Source: Photobacterium atrarenae (GTDB lineage Bacteria; Pseudomonadota; Gammaproteobacteria; Enterobacterales; Vibrionaceae). Taken from it: DNA of 64,000 nt. Shown here piece after piece: positions 1-9,504 of the stretch. The notes beneath the pieces were generated by a model. That model saw nothing but the letters and a program-made list of their open reading frames with translations. It had not been told where the DNA came from and ran no database searches. The stretch is from the NCBI RefSeq assembly GCF_024380015.1, contig NZ_CP101508.1, positions 2,046,902 through 2,110,901 of the forward strand. Reading direction: 5' to 3'. The translations under genes and the position numbers were made by a program. Position 1 is the first letter of the stretch. Every line of letters starts with the position of its first letter.

Positions 1-2734
1 CCTGCCCGAGTTTCCAGGATTTACTCCAGGCATCACGGGAAAACACATCCGCGCTGAACCGCACATACGGCCGGGTTTGGGAGCCCCCACCTGAAAAAGA
101 TTGCTTGAGGCCGGCTTTTAAATAGTAATTCCAGTTTTTCAGCGGCTGATAGACAAACCCCAAGTCCAGTTCATGGGTTGCCTCACTGCCATTACCTGAT
201 CGGTACTGTCCGCTGTGCAACCCGGCAAGCGACAGCGCGCTGCGCGGTAGCCAAGTCTCATCCAAATAATAGCGGGCCTCTTCATAAAGGAAGAAATCAC
301 CGGTGACGTCTGAGTAGCCGGGAACAGCCTGTCCATTGCTCTCCCCGACCCAACCGGCCACGGTGAATTTCCAGCCCTGCTCCAGATCGCGATGGGCGCG
401 GCGGAAATAATCCAGCTGTTGCCGCTGCCCCACCTCAAGCGTTGCGTTTGCAGCCAGCTGGTCGATATTTTCCGCATAAAGTTCCGCTGCCCGAACTTTC
501 CGCCCATTCTCAGCAGCCACCCGGGCATATTCAGACTTTAAAGTCAGATCGGTGCGATACGGCTCAACCTGAACAGCTTGCCGAAACAGTTTCTCCGCTA
601 ACAGCGGAGACGTCGGCGCCAGCAGATAGCCCAGCGTGGCGCTCATCTCACCACGCTGATCAGCGGCATCTTTCTCAACGACGGTCGCCGTTAACACCCG
701 TAACGCCTGAGTATCACCTGTCGCCAGATAACGCTCAGCCAACTGCCTGGCGACCTGTGGTGATGGCGCCCGGTAAAAGGCCAGCTTTAGCCGCGTGTCA
801 AACACCCGTTGATCATTGAGCTCTGCAGCCAGGTTCAACCCCAGTAGCCACCAGTATGGATTGTCCTGCTCAAAATCCGTGTTCCGCCAATACAACTCGG
901 CCAGCTCAAACTCTCCAACTTCATACAAAGTACGAATATAGAGATACCGATCCCCTTCCGACAAGACTGCCGCATTCATGTTGCGCCAGTACGGGTAGCT
1001 TTGCCGGTAAGCCTGGGCCTGAGCATACCAGCGTGCAACAATCGTGCTCTCTGCCAGGCTCGGCGTCTCCGACAAAGTCGCCGCATACAGTTTTGCCGCA
1101 GCTTCAGGCTGCTCAGCAACCAGGCAATACGCAACCACCCGCCGGGCGAAGCGCGCTGTAGCGTAGCGGTCCTGCGGTGTCAGGGCATTACATTTACCCT
1201 GGACCTGCCATTTATAGGGACCAACCTTCGCGCTTTCTGCCAGTGCCGTGTTCAACAAGTCGATCTGCGATACCGTGAACCAGGCGACATTCTGATAAGC
1301 CAGAGTCGCAGCACGATTGACCAGGTTGGCGTGTTTGAGGAAGGCCTTCGGCGTTAAACGCATTCCTTCGGTAAACATCGCCGCCTGTCGCGCCGGTTGA
1401 GGTTCGGACAAGGTACTGAGGGTGTAGGTCGCCGCATCAAGATACGCGACATTGCGCGTGCGCTGATACAACTCAAACAGAATTTTCGCCGCATCCTCTC
1501 CCATCCCGACCTGACGCATGGCCTCAGCCAGCACTTTGCGATCCCCTTCGCGCCGGCTGTGTCTCAGCAGGGCGATAACCCGCCGCCATTCCCCTTGCTG
1601 CTGATAATGTTTCACCAAAACAGCACGACGCTTACGCGCCAGTTCCGGCGATTGAAAAGATTGCTCTGCCAGCAGGGAATACGCCCCCAGAGATTCCGCC
1701 AGCGCCAACCATTTGACCGGGTTATCCTCAACCGGACACTGTGCCAACACAACCCTGCCCCGCTCATCTTCGTGCGCTTGCGCCAGTCTCATGGCTTCTT
1801 TCATGCACGGGCTCAGTACCCGCCTCTCCTCCGTGATTTGTTGCAGTTGTGCGGTACTGAGCATATTCAAACGTGCCCGCTGTTCACGATGGCGATCCGT
1901 AAGCAGGCCCGCCTGCGCCAAGGTATTCAGGACTGTTTTGGCTTCCGCAAGCCGATTGGTGCTGAGCAGTTCATCGACATAGCTTTCCCACAGGCGCTTT
2001 TTCACCCCATCATCGGGAATACGGGCCACCGTTTGACGGAACGCGGCGGCCTGCCCCAGGCTCATATACATCTGCGCCAGATATTCAAGGTCTTTGTCAC
2101 GCACCGGCTGCTGCTCCACCAAAGGCTCAAGAATCACGACCGCTTGCGGGTAACGGTGCAGTTGATACAAGGTATAGGCTTCAAATCGCCGGGCTTCGGC
2201 AGATTTGAACCGCTCAGGCTGCTTGAGACTCCAGTTCAGGGCTGCTGTTGCCCCTTTTCGGCTTTCAATAGCGTATAAATGCGTCAGATACCATTGTTGT
2301 ATTTGAGCGTCACTCAGCCCTTGCGTCATGGTTTCCAACTCAAAGGGGGCGTATAGCTGGGCATTTTCCGAGGCCTTCAACCGGAGATCCAGCAACAAAT
2401 CATCCCGCTGCTCGGCAGGGATCCGGATCACCAGATGCTCAAGTTCTTCCTCCGGCCGTCCGGCCTTTACACTCAGCGTATAGGCGTATTTCAGAAAAGG
2501 CACATGCTCCGGAAGCAGCTTCAGCGCCCGGTTGACCTCCGCCAGCGCCGCGTCATAATCCTGCTGCTGCTCTTTACGAAATGCTTTATCGATATATGGG
2601 TAAGTCCGAAATTGCTGGTACTCTGTGAGCCCCTGATAAATATCGCCCGCGGGCTCGGCAGCCCAGACAAGACTCCCTCCCGATGCCTGGCAGAATACAA
2701 GCAGCATGAATCCCACCCTCAGCGCGCGCTTCAT
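1..2734 (-). CDS. nfrA: NfrA-like outer-membrane TPR protein (partial, C-terminus beyond window)
   Basis: This reading frame stays open from an ATG at 2734 to the window edge (about 911 codons) and is incomplete at its C-terminus. The product begins with a signal peptide (MKRALRVGFMLLVFCQ, then an AxA-like site near residue 26), followed by a long helical TPR-like region. The last visible ~120 residues are aromatic and beta-rich, with phrases such as FFLYEEARYYLDE and NWNYYLKAGLKQSF, matching the C-terminal beta-barrel part of the phage N4 adsorption protein NfrA. The ATG overlaps the TGA of the upstream nfrB-like gene (ATGA), so the two are translationally coupled. In E. coli, NfrA works with NfrB to secrete an exopolysaccharide used by phage N4. 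The same role here is inferred from family and gene order. Family assignment is fairly sure. Confidence 0.8.
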   Translation of the reverse strand, partial: MKRALRVGFMLLVFCQASGGSLVWAAEPAGDIYQGLTEYQQFRTYPYIDKAFRKEQQQDYDAALAEVNRALKLLPEHVPFLKYAYTLSVKAGRPEEELEHLVIRIPAEQRDDLLLDLRLKASENAQLYAPFELETMTQGLSDAQIQQWYLTHLYAIESRKGATAALNWSLKQPERFKSAEARRFEAYTLYQLHRYPQAVVILEPLVEQQPVRDKDLEYLAQMYMSLGQAAAFRQTVARIPDDGVKKRLWESYVDELLSTNRLAEAKTVLNTLAQAGLLTDRHREQRARLNMLSTAQLQQITEERRVLSPCMKEAMRLAQAHEDERGRVVLAQCPVEDNPVKWLALAESLGAYSLLAEQSFQSPELARKRRAVLVKHYQQQGEWRRVIALLRHSRREGDRKVLAEAMRQVGMGEDAAKILFELYQRTRNVAYLDAATYTLSTLSEPQPARQAAMFTEGMRLTPKAFLKHANLVNRAATLAYQNVAWFTVSQIDLLNTALAESAKVGPYKWQVQGKCNALTPQDRYATARFARRVVAYCLVAEQPEAAAKLYAATLSETPSLAESTIVARWYAQAQAYRQSYPYWRNMNAAVLSEGDRYLYIRTLYEVGEFELAELYWRNTDFEQDNPYWWLLGLNLAAELNDQRVFDTRLKLAFYRAPSPQVARQLAERYLATGDTQALRVLTATVVEKDAADQRGEMSATLGYLLAPTSPLLAEKLFRQAVQVEPYRTDLTLKSEYARVAAENGRKVRAAELYAENIDQLAANATLEVGQRQQLDYFRRAHRDLEQGWKFTVAGWVGESNGQAVPGYSDVTGDFFLYEEARYYLDETWLPRSALSLAGLHSGQYRSGNGSEATHELDLGFVYQPLKNWNYYLKAGLKQSFSGGGSQTRPYVRFSADVFSRDAWSKSWKLGQ

Positions 2735-4932
2735 TGTCGCTCCTCCCGATGCCGCGCAATGAGTTGTGAGATCGTCAGCTGTTGTTCGGCCTGCACCTGC
2801 AATGCCTGCTGCACACCGGCCTCAGAGACATAACCGCGGCTGACCAGAAACGCTCCCAAACTCTGGTCCTCGACCGATTCGAACACCAGCAACGCCTGAT
2901 GTAACACTGCCGGTTCAATTTGCCGGGCCGAAAGCAGACAAGCGCCCAATTGGCATTGCGAGGCATAATAGCTATCTAAGATCACTCGCTGTTGGTCCGG
3001 CGAAATCTCGCCCTTGTTGAGCGCAGCCGTCAGGGCCGGAGTCGGGTTTGTGTCTTTCGCCGCCAGATACCAGTAGCGAAGTCCCAGGGTCACTGCGCCA
3101 TTAGTGGTGATCACCCACTGAACCGGGCGCTTTATGCGGCGCTCAATCGCCGCCAGGGCCACCGGGCTGAGTGCTGCTTCTTTGCCCAGGATCACCGTGT
3201 TATTGTCCAGGGCGATCGGCAGTGCTGCATATTTCAGTGCCAGTTTCTTCGGCAGCAGCGCAATCAGGCTTTCATCCAGGGTAAAGGGATCGCATGCCTG
3301 ATAGCCGGCATGATACTGCTCAGCAATCGCCATACTGAGCGCATGGTTGGTGACCTGCCGGGTACATACCAGATATGTCCCCAATCGTTGATACGGCGGA
3401 CAATCCAGCACGGCTCTATCAAGCCGTGCCTGGCTCAAATGGCCATGCTCAACCAGGATCTGGCCGAGCGGAACCTTGCGCGATTCGGTGTCGACACTGG
3501 GGAAATAGTGCTCGGTTTTATCCCAGGCGACCCGGCGCGGATCACCCTGCTGGAGCACCTGGTACAACGCCCGCAGGTTGGCAGAAAAATTGATGATGTT
3601 GCCCCACAGGATCCGGAGTAACGACAGCCCCCCTTCCCGGTAGCCGTAATACTGGCTCACGAAATAAAACCGCTGCAGCAAGCGGTTGAGCAACAGCAGG
3701 GTGTTGATATAGAGCAGTGTCCGGGTCAATAGATCATCGGTGATGATCGCCATAAACCGGTAGCTGTCGTCCGACAGATAACTGTAGATCAGCAGCGAAA
3801 GCAGTTGTAGCAACAGCAGCATCGCCAGAAAACCAGCGGTATTGTTGACCAGACCACGCCGATCCCGCCACAAAAAATAATTGACCCGCCAGTCTTTGGT
3901 CCACTTATGAGTTTTAAAGCCCTGAAACACAATACCGATGATCCAACGGCTCTTTTGCCGCACGGCGGTGTGATAGGTATCCGGAAAGTGCTCGCGAACA
4001 CAGACCACACTGCCTTCGCGCATCGACACCCCGCGCGCGTTCTCCCTCAGGGTGGTTTGCTCCCGATCTTCAACCGGAAAGCGAACAAAAATTTCATTCA
4101 TTCCCCACTGTTTGAGGCGAAATCCGATATCGTAATCTTCGGTCAGCGACTGAACATCGAACGGCAACCCGTCCCCTTCCACCAACAGCCTTAAGATCGC
4201 CTGGCGACTAAAACAAGTGCCGACACCGGCGCTGGGCACCTGGCCGGCAATCGCTTCGCGCACCACAACATCCTTACCGTGCAGCTCGGCAAACTCATCG
4301 GCATAGTGTCCCGGCGTCATCTCGTACCATTTGCGGGTATAAGGGTAGACCGGCAACTGGATCAGATCTTTACCGGGCAGCAGGTAGTTAAAGAGCCGCA
4401 GTTCCATTGGCGACAAGATATCTTCAGCGTCATGGAGAATGAAGCCGACAAATTCCAGCTTGGCTTTTTTTTCAAACTCAACAATGGAGGCAATGATGTT
4501 ATTGAGACAATCGGCTTTGCTGGTCGGTCCCGGCCGGGCGCAAACCACCTTATGAACATGGGGATAACGGGCGCACACGGAATCTACATCTTGCTGGGTT
4601 TGCGGATCATTGGGATAGGTGCCGACAAAAATCTGGTAGTTTTCATAATCCAGTTTAGAAGCGGCCAGCTCGGCCATCTTGTCGATCACCCCGTGCTCCT
4701 GCCAGGCCGGCACCATAATCGCCAACGGCTGCTCAACCTTGCGATAGAGCTCTACCGCCTGCTTGCGGGTGTATTTCTTATAGACGGTGTTTGAGCGCCA
4801 GGCGCGCCGAATCCAGTAGCACAAGTCAATCAAGAGATCGTCGAGGCCACAGATCATCAAGGTGATCATCAGCACAATCAGCACTGACTTCAGGCCGTAG
4901 AGATACGTAACGAAGAAATCAAACCCGCTCAT
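2731..4932 (-). CDS. nfrB: NfrB-like membrane glycosyltransferase with MshEN-type c-di-GMP-binding tail
   Basis: A 733-aa membrane glycosyltransferase. There is one membrane segment near residues 12-30, then a GT2 domain with the DxD-like motif DAED (168-171), the TEDYD motif (264-268) and QKSRW (326-330). Further membrane segments lie around 365-385 and 400-420. From about residue 488 the tail has repeated LGxxL phrases (PLGQILVEHG, RLGTYLV, QLGACLL, SLGAFLVSRG), the pattern of MshEN domains that bind c-di-GMP. The ATG at 4932 was chosen because CAGGTG lies 5 nt upstream. A longer frame from 4959 has no better site. The gene overlaps the end of wecB by 14 bp and nfrA by 4 bp, giving one operon. 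By homology to E. coli NfrB it should polymerise an N-acetylated hexosamine glycan at the inner membrane when c-di-GMP is high. Confidence 0.85.
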   Translation of the reverse strand: MSGFDFFVTYLYGLKSVLIVLMITLMICGLDDLLIDLCYWIRRAWRSNTVYKKYTRKQAVELYRKVEQPLAIMVPAWQEHGVIDKMAELAASKLDYENYQIFVGTYPNDPQTQQDVDSVCARYPHVHKVVCARPGPTSKADCLNNIIASIVEFEKKAKLEFVGFILHDAEDILSPMELRLFNYLLPGKDLIQLPVYPYTRKWYEMTPGHYADEFAELHGKDVVVREAIAGQVPSAGVGTCFSRQAILRLLVEGDGLPFDVQSLTEDYDIGFRLKQWGMNEIFVRFPVEDREQTTLRENARGVSMREGSVVCVREHFPDTYHTAVRQKSRWIIGIVFQGFKTHKWTKDWRVNYFLWRDRRGLVNNTAGFLAMLLLLQLLSLLIYSYLSDDSYRFMAIITDDLLTRTLLYINTLLLLNRLLQRFYFVSQYYGYREGGLSLLRILWGNIINFSANLRALYQVLQQGDPRRVAWDKTEHYFPSVDTESRKVPLGQILVEHGHLSQARLDRAVLDCPPYQRLGTYLVCTRQVTNHALSMAIAEQYHAGYQACDPFTLDESLIALLPKKLALKYAALPIALDNNTVILGKEAALSPVALAAIERRIKRPVQWVITTNGAVTLGLRYWYLAAKDTNPTPALTAALNKGEISPDQQRVILDSYYASQCQLGACLLSARQIEPAVLHQALLVFESVEDQSLGAFLVSRGYVSEAGVQQALQVQAEQQLTISQLIARHREERQ

Positions 4933-6010
4933 CAAACACCTGTTGCACCGCTTCGACAATCAGGTGGGCGGCCTGACCGCTCCCATACGGATTGATGACA
5001 CCCTTTGCCCGACCGAGCGCCAGTAACGATTCCGCCGCTGAGACAATTCGCGCCACATCCGTGGCCCCGGCCAGCTGCGACAACCCCATCGCCAGCGCTT
5101 CCGGCCGCTCGGTGGTTTCGCGCAGCACCACCACCCGGGTACCGAACGTCGGCGCTTCTTCCTGGATCCCGCCCGAGTCGGTCATGACCAGCACCGACTG
5201 AGCCAACACCTGTTGCAGCTGAACATAATTAAGCGGCGGCACCACGGACGCCGCCGGACAGTCCGCCAGGCCATCCAGCACAGCCTGTTTGACCGCTGGA
5301 TTGGGATGGGTAGCAACAATAAATTTCAGGCCCGCCTGTTGTTGGCTCAATGCTTTGATCGCAGCACAAATCGTCGGGATCGCGGCCCAGTTTTCACGCC
5401 GGTGGGCCGTGACCAGTACCTGGTTGGTCTCCCTGGCAGTAATCGCACCACTTGCCAGCAGGTACTGCTGGGCATCAATCGCCGTATTCCCGGTGACGAG
5501 AATCCTCTCCCCGCTGACGCCTTCTTGCAGCAAAGCCTGCTCAGCCGCCCGAGTCGGAGCGAAATGGTAATTCGCAATTTTCGCAACCACGACGCGATTG
5601 AGCTCTTCGGGAAACGGATGATGCAGATCGCCAGAACGCAGTCCGGCCTCAACATGGCCGATGACCGGTACCTGATGGTAGAAAGCGGCCAGCGCACCGG
5701 CCAGGGTTGAGCTGGTATCACCATGAACCAGGACACATTGATAAGCTTTCCGGTGCAATTGCTGATCAATATGGTTGATCAGTCCGCCCAGCAGTGCCGG
5801 CAGGCCCGTTCCCGCCGGACGCTCGAAGACGACATCAGGCTGAATGGCAAACACCGCAAAAGTTTGTGCTGCCAGTGAATCATGCTGCCCGGTATGGCAC
5901 CAGTCAATGGCATATCCACTGCTTTGAAAAGCCTGGTAGACCGGTGCCATTTTGATAATTTCCGGCCGGGTGCCCGTCACGATCAGGATTTCATGCACAT
6001 GCTTCTTCAT
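4919..6010 (-). CDS. wecB: UDP-N-acetylglucosamine 2-epimerase (WecB-type) of the nfr cluster
   Basis: A 363-aa non-hydrolysing epimerase that interconverts UDP-GlcNAc and UDP-ManNAc in the cytoplasm. Family motifs are clear: VTGTRPEIIKMAP at the N-terminus, HGDTSSTLAG, HVEAGLRSGD followed by FPEELNR, and DSGGIQEEAP near residue 280. The ATG at 6010 is preceded by GGGAG at good spacing, and the upstream in-frame start lacks one. It overlaps the following glycosyltransferase gene, so it appears to be its dedicated sugar-nucleotide supplier rather than part of an enterobacterial common antigen cluster. Sequence differs noticeably from housekeeping WecB (for example HHPFPEELNR where typical WecB has YSPWPEEANR), suggesting a specialised paralogue. 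Confidence 0.9.
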   Translation of the reverse strand: MKKHVHEILIVTGTRPEIIKMAPVYQAFQSSGYAIDWCHTGQHDSLAAQTFAVFAIQPDVVFERPAGTGLPALLGGLINHIDQQLHRKAYQCVLVHGDTSSTLAGALAAFYHQVPVIGHVEAGLRSGDLHHPFPEELNRVVVAKIANYHFAPTRAAEQALLQEGVSGERILVTGNTAIDAQQYLLASGAITARETNQVLVTAHRRENWAAIPTICAAIKALSQQQAGLKFIVATHPNPAVKQAVLDGLADCPAASVVPPLNYVQLQQVLAQSVLVMTDSGGIQEEAPTFGTRVVVLRETTERPEALAMGLSQLAGATDVARIVSAAESLLALGRAKGVINPYGSGQAAHLIVEAVQQVFDERV

Positions 6011-6071
6011 GACTCTCCCAACAACATTCAATCAATATGGCTGTGTGATGATTACCTTCGGTTTTTCCGCT

Positions 6072-6467
6072 TCAAACCTTAAAGTGTCCCACCGAATCGG
6101 TATCGATCTCTTTGGGGTTGAGGCCGTATTCGTTGGCACCGGGCTGACTGTCCTGAATGAAAAAATACACCAGTACAAGGGTGCCAATGAGCGGGATCAG
6201 CGCCAGCAACATCCACCAGCCCTTGCGACCGATGTCATGCAACCGACGAACCCCAACGGCGATACTGGGGATCAGCACCGCCAGTGAATACACACTGGCC
6301 AGCATCCCGGCCCCTTCCCCACTGGGTGGGCTGCCGATCAGCTTATCGACCCCGGTCAGGGTGAGGCTGATCAGCAAATTAAACAGGAAAAAATACCAGT
6401 ATTCCTGCCGCCGTGCCCGGCCCCGAAAGACCGCGTAATTTTTCAGCACATAAAGATACCAATACAT
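6072..6467 (-). CDS. DUF805 inner-membrane protein
   Basis: A 131-aa protein with the DUF805 layout: an N-terminal amphipathic stretch (YVLKNYAVFRGRARRQEYWYF), three to four hydrophobic segments, and the family signature RRLHDIGRKGWW near residues 78-89. The function of the family is unknown. The start at 6467 has AGG seven bases upstream. It lies 61 bp ahead of wecB on the same strand, so it may be the first gene of the nfr operon, though no promoter was resolved to prove this. The C-terminus (about 25 residues) is hydrophilic and probably cytoplasmic. Confidence 0.8.
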   Translation of the reverse strand: MYWYLYVLKNYAVFRGRARRQEYWYFFLFNLLISLTLTGVDKLIGSPPSGEGAGMLASVYSLAVLIPSIAVGVRRLHDIGRKGWWMLLALIPLIGTLVLVYFFIQDSQPGANEYGLNPKEIDTDSVGHFKV

Positions 6468-6655
6468 TGTTTTACCTGCCTGAGATGACCTACTGAAAGT
6501 ATATCCAGCCAGAACCTAGACCGTTTCTCTGTTCTAAAACAGGACCCGGTAGTGGCAGCTGTTGAGGTTCAGAGTAGGCTGCCTGCGCCTGATGTGTGAG
6601 ATGGATTCAGGGGGTTGATGCAGGCAGCAACTTCGGGCGCCGTAACGCGGGGGGA

Positions 6656-7558
6656 TTAAAAATAGTGGTTCATGGACAGGTAACGGTTACGGATATGTTC
6701 TATCAGCAAGCGTATTTTTTGAGACGGTTGGCGGGTATAGGGATAAACAGCATAAATGCCCAGCTTTTTGCCGACTTTGTCCGGAAAAAGATCCACCAGT
6801 TTGCCTTCCATCAAATCGTGATAGACCAGGCAACGCGGTACGTAGGCGATGCCATAACCACCTAAGGCCGCTTTGCGCAGGGCTGTAGCATTATCGGTCG
6901 AAAAATTACCATCAACACGCAGGATATAGTTACCCTGCGCACCAATGAACTCCCATTCTGCGGCGCCGGTGGTCTGGTAAGCGTATTGCAGGCAATTATG
7001 ATCCACCAGATCTTCTGGTTCCCGCGGCCGACCGCGGCGGCTGATATACGCCGGAGCAGCGCAAATCACCCATTGCGAGTCGAGAATATGGCGGGCAATC
7101 AGGCTCGAATCTTCCAGATACCCGGTTCGGATCACCAGATCATATCCATCCTCAATCAGATCGACGAAGCGGTTATCCAGCGACATATCGACCGTCAAAC
7201 CGGGATGCAGGGTACAAAATTCCGCCACGGCATCCGCCAGCAACAAGTCACCGGAGATGGTCGGGACCGACATTTTGACGTGACCGCTGACTTTTTCGCC
7301 ATACCCACTCACCGCATCGACTGCTTCCAGTGCTGCCTGCTTCACATTTTTCGCACCTTGATACAGCACTTTGCCCGCTTCACTCACTGTTAACTTTCGG
7401 GTGGTCCGATACAAAAGCTGCACTCCGAGATCTTCTTCCAGCCGAGCAATTCGCTTGCTAACCACTGAGTTCGTAAGGGAATTTAGCTCCGCCACCTTAC
7501 TGAACGAGCCATGTTCCACCACCTGTGCAAACAGGATTAAGTCATCTGTTTTAGCCAT
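6656..7558 (-). CDS. LysR-family regulator, divergent from lactate permease
   Basis: A 300-aa LysR-type transcription factor. The N-terminal winged helix-turn-helix covers about residues 1-60 (DDLILFAQVVEHGSFSKVAE, then SVVSKRIARLEEDLGVQLLY), followed by a periplasmic-binding-protein-like effector domain. It is transcribed away from the lactate permease gene with 168 bp between them. That geometry suggests it controls the permease and itself in response to lactate or a related acid. The effector is not deducible from sequence. Length is normal for the family. The ribosome-binding site is weak. Confidence 0.85.
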   Translation of the reverse strand: MAKTDDLILFAQVVEHGSFSKVAELNSLTNSVVSKRIARLEEDLGVQLLYRTTRKLTVSEAGKVLYQGAKNVKQAALEAVDAVSGYGEKVSGHVKMSVPTISGDLLLADAVAEFCTLHPGLTVDMSLDNRFVDLIEDGYDLVIRTGYLEDSSLIARHILDSQWVICAAPAYISRRGRPREPEDLVDHNCLQYAYQTTGAAEWEFIGAQGNYILRVDGNFSTDNATALRKAALGGYGIAYVPRCLVYHDLMEGKLVDLFPDKVGKKLGIYAVYPYTRQPSQKIRLLIEHIRNRYLSMNHYF

Positions 7559-7726
7559 GTATCGCCGTTATTTATCAATATTTGGAATTAATCTTTTTCA
7601 TTATTTCCCTATATCAGAAAAAAATAAAGGGTCATCATCACACCGAATTAACAAAAGCATCACAACCGATAACACTTAATACTGAACCTCTGACACACAA
7701 CATCGCTGTACGAAGGAAGTACTATC

Positions 7727-9421
7727 ATGAACGATACCCTACTCGCGTTACTTGCGTTCTCCCCGATCGTAGTAGCCGCCGTGCTGCTGGTCGGCCTCAA
7801 CTGGCCGGCGAAACGCGCTATGCCGGTGGCCTTTCTGCTCACCGTAGCTATCGCCCTGTTGGGCTGGGAGATGTCCGCGACCCGCATCTTTGCTTCGACA
7901 CTGCAAGGACTGGCGATCACCGTCTCGGTACTGTGGATTGTGTTTGGCGCCATTTTCCTGCTCAATACCCTGAAGCACACCGGCGCCATCACCACCATCC
8001 GCAATGCCTTTACCGATATATCCGCTGACCGGCGGATCCAGGCCATTATTATCGCCTGGTGCTTCGGCTCCTTCATTGAAGGTGCTTCCGGTTTCGGGAC
8101 TCCTGCTGCAATTGCTGCCCCGCTTTTAGTCGCCATCGGTTTTCCAGCTCTTGCCGCCGTCCTGATGGGCATGATGATCCAATCCACCCCGGTTTCTTTC
8201 GGTGCCGTTGGTACACCGATTATCGTCGGGGTGAATAAAGGCCTCGACACCCATAATATTTCCGAAGCGCTGGCGAACAATGGCGCAAGTTGGGATTTCT
8301 ACCTACAGCAAATCACCACCAACGTCGCCCTGATCCATGCCACGGTCGGCACCCTGATGCCGGTGCTGATGGCGATGATGCTGACCCGCTTCTTCGGCAA
8401 GAACAGGAGCTGGACCGAAGGGCTGGATATTCTACCGTTCGCCCTGTTTGCTGGGGTGGCATTCACCGTGCCCTATGCCCTGACCGGTGTCCTGCTAGGT
8501 CCGGAATTCCCGTCTCTGATCGGCGGCTTGATTGGCCTGGCGATTGTAGTCACCGCTGCTAAGAAAGGGTTCCTGGTACCGAAAACCCAGTGGGATTTTG
8601 AAAGCGAGGACAAGTGGCCGCAAGAGTGGCTGGGGTCGCTGAAAATGGATATCAAAGAAACACAAGGTAAACCTATGGGTTTGGCGCTGGCCTGGGCACC
8701 CTATGTCCTGCTGGCTGTGATCCTGGTCGCCAGCCGGGTCAGTGCCGATTTCAAAGGCTTTCTGGTCGGCATCAGCCTCTCTTTCTCCAACATCCTGGGT
8801 GAGAGCGGGATCAGCGCGGCAATCCAGCCGCTGTATCTGCCGGGCGGGATCCTGGTATTTGTTGCCCTGCTGGCCGTGTTGCTGCAATCACGCAAAATCG
8901 CACCAATGATGCAGGCGTTTCATGAATCAAGCAAAACCCTGGTGGGCGCTGGTTTCGTACTGATCTTCACCATCCCGATGGTTCGTATCTTCATTAATTC
9001 CGGGGTCAATGGCGCTGACCTGGCCAGCATGCCGGTGACCACAGCAAACTTTGCCTCAAACCTGGTGGGCGATCTGTTCCCGGCCCTGAGTGCGACCATT
9101 GGTGCCCTGGGTGCCTTCATCGCCGGCTCCAACACGGTCTCAAACATGATGTTCAGCCAGTTCCAGTTTGAAGTCGCGCAAACCCTGACCATCTCCAGCG
9201 CCGCCGTGGTGGCCCTGCAAGCGGTCGGTGCCGCCGCCGGAAACATGATTGCGATCCACAACGTCGTTGCAGCCTCAGCAACCGTTGGTCTTCTGGGCCG
9301 CGAAGGAGCCACACTCCGTAAAACCGTGATCCCGACAATTTACTACCTGGTGATGACCGGGGTGATTGGCCTGGTGCTGATTTACGGCTTCCAAATCACT
9401 GATGCGTTGATGGCCCCTTAA
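7727..9421 (+). CDS. lldP: L-lactate permease family transporter (LldP/LctP)
   Basis: A 564-aa polytopic inner-membrane carrier of the LctP family, which takes up L-lactate (also D-lactate or glycolate in some members) with protons. It has about 12-14 hydrophobic segments, and the family signature [19 protein letters not shown] near residues 110-130, followed by a second conserved GAVGTPII segment near 165. The ATG is preceded by AAGGAAG at 8 nt. No lactate dehydrogenase gene is adjacent. YdiJ at about 52 kb is distant. A strong terminator follows, so the gene is monocistronic. The divergent LysR gene is the likely regulator. Confidence 0.92.
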   Translation: MNDTLLALLAFSPIVVAAVLLVGLNWPAKRAMPVAFLLTVAIALLGWEMSATRIFASTLQGLAITVSVLWIVFGAIFLLNTLKHTGAITTIRNAFTDISADRRIQAIIIAWCFGSFIEGASGFGTPAAIAAPLLVAIGFPALAAVLMGMMIQSTPVSFGAVGTPIIVGVNKGLDTHNISEALANNGASWDFYLQQITTNVALIHATVGTLMPVLMAMMLTRFFGKNRSWTEGLDILPFALFAGVAFTVPYALTGVLLGPEFPSLIGGLIGLAIVVTAAKKGFLVPKTQWDFESEDKWPQEWLGSLKMDIKETQGKPMGLALAWAPYVLLAVILVASRVSADFKGFLVGISLSFSNILGESGISAAIQPLYLPGGILVFVALLAVLLQSRKIAPMMQAFHESSKTLVGAGFVLIFTIPMVRIFINSGVNGADLASMPVTTANFASNLVGDLFPALSATIGALGAFIAGSNTVSNMMFSQFQFEVAQTLTISSAAVVALQAVGAAAGNMIAIHNVVAASATVGLLGREGATLRKTVIPTIYYLVMTGVIGLVLIYGFQITDALMAP

Positions 9422-9446
9422 AGCCTGGTCAGCAACGTGGTTTCCA

Positions 9447-9480
9447 AGCGGCTGAAGCACTCTTCAGTCGCTTTTCTTCT
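9447..9480 (+). terminator. Rho-independent terminator of the lactate permease gene
   Basis: An 11-bp stem (AGCGGCTGAAG / CTTCAGTCGCT, one G-T pair) with loop CACT is followed by a T-rich run. It lies 26 bp after the permease stop codon. Confidence 0.85.
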
Positions 9481-9504
9481 CTGCCTCAGGCGCGATGATG
9501 ACCG

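Noticed and set aside
1397..2278. 293-codon plus-strand open frame
   Set aside because: It mirrors the nfrA-like gene, which has a signal peptide, TPR-like sequence and operon context; the plus frame has none of these.
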